A stretch of 64,000 nucleotides of DNA, from contig NC_066853.1 of the NCBI RefSeq assembly GCF_001640805.2, positions 23,061,173 to 23,125,172 of the forward strand, given 5' to 3'. A program made the position numbers and the translations under genes. The notes under the pieces are model-generated. The model did not search any database, had not been told where the DNA came from, and worked only from the letters and a program-made list of their open reading frames with translations. Positions 56,936 through 64,000 of the stretch are shown here, piece by piece; the stretch's first letter is position 1, and each line of letters begins with the position of its first letter. The stretch comes from Lates calcarifer (taxonomy: Eukaryota > Chordata > Actinopteri > Centropomidae).

Positions 56936-57403
56936 ATCAGGGGTAAAAGGTGGGTTGGCTCAATACAGTGAGCTCTTTTCCTATTTATATCCAATTTAGT
57001 GACTAATACTTAAGTAGTAATACTAGAGATGTATTACTGACCATGAAGTAAGTTCTAATTTTATTAAATTGAGCGAGAATAAAAACCAAATAAATGTTGT
57101 TACACACAAATCTGTCACTAATTAATACAAACAATTAATTACATTCAATTTCAATCATTTTTTTTCTGACGACACTGAAGTTGGCTTGTGATTTAGTGAA
57201 GTTAAGGGAAACTTAAATGACACTTCTGAGCGACCATTTCTACTTTTTTGATCCAGTTATTGTTGTGAAATGTTGTTAGACATCCCAGTTAAAGACTACT
57301 CTTTAAATTCCATTTTGTCACACATTTATTTTCTTTTTGGGAGCAAAATAACGTGTTACAAATATGAAACTGTGTTTTAAGTAGGTTTAACTCTCTTAAA
57401 CTC

Positions 57404-57560
57404 TAGTCAAGTCAAGTCAGTTATATTTCTATAGCCCAATGCCACAAATCGCAGGGACCCTCTGGGAGCTTCTGTACAGCATATGACACCCCCTCTGTCC
57501 TTAGTCTCACAAATCAGAAGGAAAAGCTCACCCAGATTTGGTGATTCTAAGTAAAGTGGT
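57404..57560 (+). repeat. Dispersed fish repeat, copy 2
   Basis: AGTCAAGTCAAGTCAGTTAT then ATTTCTATAGCCCAATGCC, CTTCTGTACAGCATATGAC, CCCCTCTGTCCTTAGTCTC and GGAAAAGCTCACCCAG follow the recalled consensus head of the same family as 19375-19680. This copy has the head that copy 1 lacks and is cut off about 150 bp in. Confidence 0.62.
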
Positions 57561-58990
57561 TTTTGATCTTGACCGGGTCTGATGTGGTAATGTGGCAAAA
57601 ATCTGTGAAATCCCCCTGGTTTTTACCCCTTGTTTTCGCAAACAGAACATAACCAAAGAGTCTGTTTGTTAATCTAGTCCAGATTTGACAAGTGTAAATT
57701 TGAGGTTTAGGCTAGACATCTTTTGTTGTCTGGATGGTAAAAATGCAGTGAATGCTTTCATAAATCAAATGAAGGTTTCACAAATCGGAAAGTGGGTTTT
57801 AAGCAGTGTTAAACACCCCTGCACAACAATAAGTGGTGCAAAAAACAGAGACTCTCTATATTGTATTGTTTCACTTAACCTTCCCCTGAAAATTAGCTTC
57901 AGTGTTGTGTTTGTCTGTGCTCTGAATATGTTCCAGTTGTCGTTTTGGATCTGTTTATCTGGCCTTGTGATAAAATATCCTGTCTCTTTATCTTGCTAGA
58001 TCTTTCACTTCATTCATCAGGCATTAGTTTACTCTGGCTCTTTGTTGTATCATGCTGGGCAGTGAATTAGCTTGTCTGAGCTTGTTTTCCGGAAATGGCT
58101 ACCAACAGTTTCATATGAGGGGATGATGGGAGCTGTGAGACTCAATATATGAATGTAGGGAGACAAGAGGAAAAAGGAAGAAGACTGGTGGAAAATAACA
58201 GAAAGATTCAGAGTTCCTGGTGAGTTGTGAGATCATTCTTCACAAAAACACACACTGACACACTCTACATCCCAATCGGTACGTACATTGTTAGCAAGCC
58301 ACAGCTAACGTCTGCACAGTCAGGGCATTAGGGACGAATAAATACAGATGTAAAAACACTCCAGTGGTCAACTTTGCTTTGGTGAAAACTCACTTTGCGT
58401 TTTGTCTGAAAACACCAGAAGCTGGCTGGATGTTGTTTCTCTGTGGGTTTGTTACTACACAATTCAAATCACACAGCCATTTGATTCAGTGTTGATTTGA
58501 ATGAATGTCTTCTTATCTGCTAGATGTAAATCACAGTTTAATTCAGGACCGCAGTAGGTAATAAGTAGGTAGTAAGTAAATATTGTAATATTGTTCTAAA
58601 CATGGTTTAAGCCTTTACACTTTCACACTGCCCACATTTCAGTTTTTATTCAATGTAAGAGAGAGTAGAGTTACTACTGACATAATTATTCCAAGCACTG
58701 GTAGCTAATTTTTTCCAAAAAAAAACAAAAAAAAACTTAAAGATGACACATATTCACTTGTACCCATCTGCTTCAGTTTGCCAGCCCCATGTGCACCACA
58801 GAAAGAGTGTCACATGCGGAGAAAAATGCCTGTAATATCAGATTTGGCAGGATGAGAGGAAGAGGGGGGAGTGAAAGAGAGAATGGGGAGGAAGAAAAAG
58901 AAACGTGAAGTACCTTCGTCTTAAAAGCTTTCCGAACATTGTGAGCCTCCAAAATGGACTGCATCTTCCCACTGGTGTAATAAGGGTTAT
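57561..58990. other. Unique AT-rich sequence
   Basis: Frame 57685-57999 (104 codons, plus) ends in a hydrophobic stretch but has no start context or domain I know. A-rich run with single C at 58719-58737. Purine-rich DNA at 58853-58905. No gene is seen. Confidence 0.48.
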
Positions 58991-58999
58991 GATTTTCCC

Positions 59000-60090
59000 C
59001 TCAAGGGCTGGGAAATATGACAACCCACTGGGGTGAGAAATCTAACCAGTGGCTTCACAGCTACTAGATTCATTTTGTTTGTCTTCCTTTCATATTCTTT
59101 ACTCCCCCCTCCTCCCCCCTCTGCAGAAGCTTTGACTTACTGTGCTACTGGGTCAATGCTTACTAATTGGGGTCAATGCAAAATCGAATTGCGTTCATAT
59201 GGGCTAATTTATATGTCTATTTCAGTTGACAGGCAGGGGAATAGGATTTTTGCTCTACTAATCCTTCTTGGGTTTTGTGGACTGCTAATATAGTGTGAAC
59301 TGTCAGGTTTAAGCCCTTTCATCTTCTCTCCATTGCACTGCTTTGCAACATGGTCTCCTCTGTTACAGCCTATAACAAAGAGAATTAGTGGTATATGACA
59401 GTCTATCAGTTATTTCTTATAGCCCGTACGAACATACAGCACTTTCTTCTCTCCTATCTCTCCTGTTTCTGCTTTCCCTTTTCCTCTCTACCTCATTACC
59501 CTTTAATAATCAATTTCAACACTCACATCGGCTAGCCACCATAATGTATAGGGTTTTGTTTGGTGTGCGGTGGAGGCCATATGTTCTCTTTGCGGCTAAA
59601 GTTTCTCTTATCCTGCCTGTGCAGCAAAGTGAGAGGGGAGCCTGGGCTTATTGTAGCCCGACTCCCTAGAAGGAGAGGGTGGGGAGTAAGGGAGAGGAGA
59701 GAGATGGATGGGAGACAGGAGAGGAGAGAGATAAATTCTAACAGGGGGCCCTCCTATTGTCACCATGATTAGGAAATTAAGCAAACTAATTACAGTTCAT
59801 GTGTGTGTTTGTGCATCCCTGTCTGTTTATTTGTGCCTCATCTCCCAAATGATAGATGCACTGCAACAGCACAGCCTTCAATATAAGTCCTACTTACTTT
59901 ATCCAAAGTCATCGCCACACAAAGTTTCCTTCCATGAATGAAGGCGGCTAGTTGGGAGCGCTCCATTTACGCTGCAGTTGAGGCTTTTAGGCTGATGGTC
60001 TCATTCAAAGCATGAGAGAGCTTCAAGAGATGCTTTATAAAGTGGCTCTTGAGGAAAATACATAAAGAACAAGTGATCACAGGACCAGGA
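59000..60090. promoter_or_regulatory. Candidate cluster of conserved non-coding elements
   Basis: Three unique blocks. At 59120-59290: TGCTTACTAATTGGGGTC, CGAATTGCGTTCATATGGGC then TAATTTATATG, and GTTGACAGGCAGGGGAATAG. At 59500-59780: CCCTTTAATAATCAATTTC, ACCATAATGTATAGGG, and GATTAGGAAATTAAGC then AAACTAATTACAG. At 59900-60080: TGAAGGCGGCTAGTTGGGAG and GATGCTTTATAAAGTGGC. Two pyrimidine-rich (59095, 59450) and one purine-rich (59670-59730) spacers separate them. No gene-like signals. Confidence 0.4.
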
Positions 60091-60094
60091 GGTT

Positions 60095-61555
60095 GTGAAT
60101 GATGGTGAATAATGTTTTCATATTTCACATCTGCTCGTACTAAATACTGTATGTGTATCTGTATTTTCTGCCTGCTTGCCTGCTAAACAATTCCAGAACC
60201 AAGGTAGAAATTAGTTGTTAACTTGCTTCTGAGGGGTCCACTGTTATTGGACAGTTATTGTAAACATATAAGAACATCTCTAAGGTGTTTGCCAGCCCCT
60301 GCTTACCTCAAAAATTGTATTTCATATTCTTGCTTTATCAGAAAAAGGCCCATATTATATATACAACCCAGATAGAAATTATGTCTGTATTGGATGAATC
60401 AGCACATAATGACTCAGATCAAACTCCAACATTTAGTGCCAGTGGAGGAAGTTGCTGTCTATTATATAGAGTTTGCATCCCATCATACATCTGCAATTAA
60501 CATACTGTTTTAGTAGCCATTACCATGACCTTCTCCTACTTTAACCATGCCTTTTAGCTCTTTAACCATAGTTTATTTACCAAAATCAAGATCCTCCCTG
60601 TTGCTTATTTTTGCTGGGCACTCACCTTTGAGTTGATATGGTGGACTTGTTTGCTTAGTTGCCTAGCAAATATGCAGCAACATTAGCATTAGCATGAAGT
60701 TGTACTTCTGACCACCTTGTCAGTGTAAATCCAATATTTCATCTCCTTTTTGCCCTGTTTTTGGCCCTTATCAAGTCATGAGGAAAATATGTTCAACAGC
60801 TAAATTTACCTGTCTGCCCTTAGTGTTCAGTGGATTTTTATAAGCAGCTGTTAAGGCCAAAAACAGCAAGAAAAAAACACTGTAAGGCTTCGTAGAGCTG
60901 AGAAAACCTGCAGAATCTGACCATAATCAGCAATGCCTTTCATATTACACAAGTCATTCCTTCCAAAATACTGATGCCGGCAGTTAGAAAATTTCAGTTT
61001 GGTAGATGCTGAAAAACATTTCTAAATGCTGGCAACACTGAATGCAAACAGATTATGGATAAAGTGATTTTAATTTCAAGACTTGAGCACAAACAACACC
61101 ACTGGATAAAGATGCTACCATTCCTCTAAACTGTGGTCTTTCTTGTTTACAATAATTACACCCATGCGTCGCAATTCATTTGACAATAGTATAATGATGT
61201 GGAAAAAGGCTCCACATACCACCTAATTATACCAAATAAATTCAGTCACTGAATTGACTGCAAACTGAAACTGCTGCACAGTGGACTCAGTAAATCAGCA
61301 TTTCACTGTCACCATTATGGTGAACAGACTTGAAATTAAGAAATGAACAGGTCAACTCACAGTGGCACTTTAGGAGCAGAGCCAGATGTCCATCGCCCAC
61401 CTGCGCTGTGTGTGTGTGTGTATGTGTGAGAATATGGGGTTGGATCAATTGGAGCTCAAGGGTATTGGATGTCAGAGTGGTAGCACTCTCTGCAGTGTCT
61501 GGGGAATGAGTGAGTGTTAAGGACAGCATCTAAATTCCACATGGTTTACTGATAT
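60095..61555. other. AT-rich sequence, decayed repeat-like part
   Basis: The part 60640-60860 (AACATTAGCATTAGCATGAAG, TGAGGAAAATATGTTCAACAG) looks like a much-decayed copy of the family suspected at 28430. TG words lie at 61405-61428. No gene is seen. Confidence 0.42.
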
Positions 61556-61639
61556 TGATTATGCCTGTTTACGTGTGTGTGCAGTTGTCAGCGGAGTAGT
61601 GTGTGGGAATACATTTTGTGTGTGTAGCATTCATCCATC

Positions 61640-61837
61640 TGTATCTCCTTCTGTGTGTCCGGGACAGGCAGCATATCTCATTTTATGAGAAAATAATACC
61701 TGACATTAACTCGCTTTCTAATATCCCTCCAGCTCAATAAGGCTTTTGTTTGGGATTGTTAGCTACATTTGTCAAAGTCAATCCCATGTTTAGACAGTCC
61801 GGTGCCTATTTTGACATAATCTAAATTCCTTTGACAT

Positions 61838-61840
<3 letters not shown>
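61640..61840. promoter_or_regulatory. Candidate conserved non-coding element
   Basis: TCATTTTATGAGAAAATAATACC, CTGACATTAACTCGC, AGCTCAATAAGGCTTTTG and TTGACATAATCTAAATTCC in unique sequence just before an ATC repeat. Confidence 0.33.
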
Positions 61841-61868
<28 letters not shown>

Positions 61869-61869
61869 T
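61841..61869. repeat. ATC trinucleotide repeat
   Basis: About nine ATC units followed by ATTATCATTGG. It is the only sizeable trinucleotide tract in the window. Confidence 0.93.
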
Positions 61870-62002
61870 TATCATTGGTCTTTAATTTTTTTCACTGGCT
61901 CAGTTTACTTTGCTGCAATGGAGGCACCTGCCAGCTATTCACTCAGCCACTTAAGAGGGGGGAATCCAAGCAGAGAATGACTCATCGTTCTCTTATTAGC
62001 TA

Positions 62003-62005
<3 letters not shown>

Positions 62006-62041
<36 letters not shown>
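62006..62041. repeat. TG microsatellite
   Basis: About 18 uninterrupted TG units. Confidence 0.95.
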
Positions 62042-62044
<3 letters not shown>

Positions 62045-62348
62045 ATAAGAGTGAGAAGGAGAACAAGAGCTTTGTGATTTATGTCTATACTCAGTGTCTC
62101 CCAGTCTCAGATCTACGTGGGCTCTTGTCAACTCTCTCAACAGTTATGTGTGCACTTAAAATGTGTATGTATGGCCATGTGTGTGTGTGTATAGGAGTAT
62201 GTGTCCAGTTCCTACAGCTGCAGACCAATGGCTTCCAGATGTCCATCTGTCTTAAGGTAGCCCACGTTGACAGGTGAACTCTCCACTGTCTGCAATGGAT
62301 GGCTGCCATCATTCATTCTCGGTGCCTGCTTGGCAATGTGAACATATT

Positions 62349-62350
<2 letters not shown>
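62042..62350. other. Unique sequence between microsatellites
   Basis: An acceptor-like TTCCTACAG (62212) and donor-like CAGGTGAAC (62272) bracket about 57 open bases, but neither signal is strong. No gene is called. Confidence 0.4.

Positions 62351-62385
<35 letters not shown>
62351..62385. repeat. CG-CA alternating tract
   Basis: Four CG units run directly into about 13 CA units. The whole 35 bp is strict purine-pyrimidine alternation, a favourable Z-DNA sequence. Confidence 0.93.
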
Positions 62386-63423
62386 TTAGAAAAGTTGGGC
62401 AAACACGAGCCATGAGCAAAAACTGGGACACACCCATGAAGCTATATGCTTCACACACTTAAGCACATGAAGACAAGCACAGTTCATGTGCTGATGCACT
62501 CAATCCCAGATTTACACACACATAAAGGGACACTTATGTACATCCACCCCCTGAGAGAGACCCCCCTTTCACCCCCCCTTTTCCCCAGCCATCCACATGA
62601 TGAGGTTTTAGTTCATCACGTGTAGCAATAGCTCGTCTTCTCTCCCCTCCTTTTTTTTTCCTGAGCCATAAAACCCTTTATGTGAGAATAAGTGAGCACC
62701 AATGGAGACCAATTCATCAAACACATTTTAGTGGGCCTCTGTGGAGAGAAAGAGCTGAAACCCCTCTTAAGAGTTATCAGTCAGTTTTGGATATGGGACA
62801 AAACTCAAGGTGCTAAACGTGAGTTATGGCTCACTACGTGGCATTGTTTGAAATTTCACTGGCCTCAGGAGTGAGTAAAATAAAATGGATGGTGCCCTGT
62901 TTTAAAGACGCTTATTGTCTTTATTTTTTACAGCACTTACCCGCTCGCTGAATTTATTCCTTTACTTTTTTTATCAATGAGAGGAAGAGAAATCAAGCTC
63001 TAAATTGAAGCGGTGACTGTTTAAAAGAATCAAGAGACAGAAAGTGAATGAGACAGAGAGAGAGACCTATATGGAGTGAGTGTGTGTGGGGTGTTAGTGT
63101 TGAAAGACTACATCAGTGAGTGAGTGAACAGCCTCCCGAAGAGAAATAAGAGAAGGAGGGAATGAAAGAGAGAGATGGACATGGAAGAACATTAAGGAAA
63201 TGAAAATAGGAGTGTGGTTGAAAGGCTTTATGTTAGCTATTCTGACAGAAACCACAATGAGAGGGCAGACACACACAGAACCACACACTCACACAAACAC
63301 ACTAAAGGGTGCTCAGGCTGAATTTGGAAGAAGCTGGACACATTTGGTGGGATGCACTTTCTTTGAAATGCCCACACAGACACAGAGCTTTCTGCACATG
63401 TGTAGACCTATGAATGTGTGGTG
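62386..63423. other. Unique sequence, one possible regulatory block
   Basis: Pyrimidine-rich at 62560-62660. The part 62895-62985 (GACGCTTATTGTCTTTATT, TACCCGCTCGCTGAATTTATTCC) might be conserved. Purine-rich words at 63025-63190. Frames 62692-62874 and 63200-63481 have no domain. Confidence 0.42.
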
Positions 63424-63448
63424 GTGTGTGTGTGTGTGTGTGTGTGTG
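63424..63448. repeat. TG microsatellite
   Basis: Twelve TG units. Confidence 0.95.
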
Positions 63449-63479
63449 CTGGAGCAGGCCTGTGTGTGGCAGTGTGTAT

Positions 63480-63600
63480 AGCCTACCCGACAGTGGCAGA
63501 TGCCGCTAGGCCCCAGCCAAATGATGGAGACGTTAACTAATTGCTCAATCAGGCAATCTAATCTGGCCAATCTCATTTTCAGTTTTGTCTCTCACCCACT
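63480..63600. promoter_or_regulatory. Candidate conserved non-coding element
   Basis: GACGTTAACTAATTGCTCAATC, AGGCAATCTAATCTGGCC and AATCTCATTTTCAG in unique sequence directly after the TG tract. Confidence 0.32.
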
Positions 63601-64000
63601 CCCCTCCTCCCCTGCCTTACCCACCGCATACATTTCCTGACCTGTCTGCTCAGCAGCTGCCGGACCCAACCAAAATGCAGAAATGGGGAGGGAAAGCAGA
63701 AGGCAGAAGAGATATACTGTACATACTGAAAATTGCACGATTGGCTTAAGTTTGAGAAGTTTGTTATTGTTCATATATAACATATGAATAAGGCAGAATG
63801 TAGGTAGACACCACACTCTGCTTATATTAGACTGTTACACAGTTTTTTTAGTACCTGTAAATATCATTATTGCATTGCATTTGCCCACACCGTTTTTTTT
63901 TTTTTTTTTAAACCTTGAGGAGATCTCTGCAATTTATTTATTCTTTTAGCCTCAATAAAATGGAGGTGAAGGAGATCTCATATATGGTTCTCAGAGCAAT
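63601..64000. other. Unique sequence to window end
   Basis: Pyrimidine-rich at 63596-63650. A run of 17 T at 63893-63909 and AATAAAATGG near 63954 follow. Nothing coding is seen, and the window ends inside this stretch. Confidence 0.5.

Larger units (their letters stand above)
55785..57400. other. Unique sequence with microsatellites
   Basis: A 17-nt inverted word CATCGCT-CGC-AGCGATG lies near 56721. Purine-rich DNA at 56750-56935 ends in a G run. From 57000 the sequence is AT-rich. Frames at 56005-56250 and 56757-56999 have no domain. No gene is seen. Confidence 0.5.

Overview
The window looks like a stretch of teleost fish nuclear genome, most likely a spiny-rayed (percomorph-type) fish. 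The evidence is a TG/CA microsatellite roughly every 1-2 kb, many short GA, poly-A, poly-G and poly-T runs, and decayed copies of transposon families widespread in bony fish: an L2-type LINE, a tRNA-headed V-SINE, a Tc1/mariner end, a hAT-like element, a foldback MITE and a solo LTR. No prokaryotic features (operons, ribosome binding sites, CRISPR) are present.

No protein-coding gene could be identified. The open reading frames are short (153 codons at most) and many are driven by CA, CT or GA repeats. None shows a recognised domain except the broken reverse transcriptase at 39.1-39.9 kb and the broken transposase at 55.4-55.8 kb. The window is therefore best read as a gene desert or part of a very large intron. 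Three short intervals have convincing-looking splice signals (40497-40527, 42542-42611, 49352-49428). They are reported as findings, not as genes.

Layout. 0-10.4 kb: mostly unique AT-rich DNA with CA tracts and two candidate conserved blocks. 10.4-12.8 kb: V-SINE, long pyrimidine tract. 14.4-17.9 kb: the densest candidate regulatory stretch, interrupted by a dispersed repeat (16.7-17.35 kb) and followed by a CpG-rich patch. 19.4-24.8 kb: dispersed repeats and a hAT-like element. 25-26.8 kb: 37-bp poly-G, CA tracts and the solo LTR with a perfect 5-bp target duplication. 27-37 kb: unique sequence, dense CA tracts near 32-33.3 kb, decayed repeats. 37.4-40 kb: foldback MITE and LINE. 41.7-47.3 kb: several candidate regulatory blocks separated by GA and purine tracts. 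50-55.8 kb: further candidate blocks, a 31-bp poly-T and the Tc1 remnant. 57-64 kb: a dispersed repeat, a candidate regulatory cluster at 59.0-60.1 kb and the last microsatellites.

Blocks called candidate conserved non-coding elements rest on how the sequence reads (unique, balanced composition, homeodomain-like TAAT/ATTA and TALE-like TGACAG words). They are inference until aligned to other fish genomes. Repeat family identities come from recalled teleost consensus sequences and were not checked by a search. No novel biological system was found.
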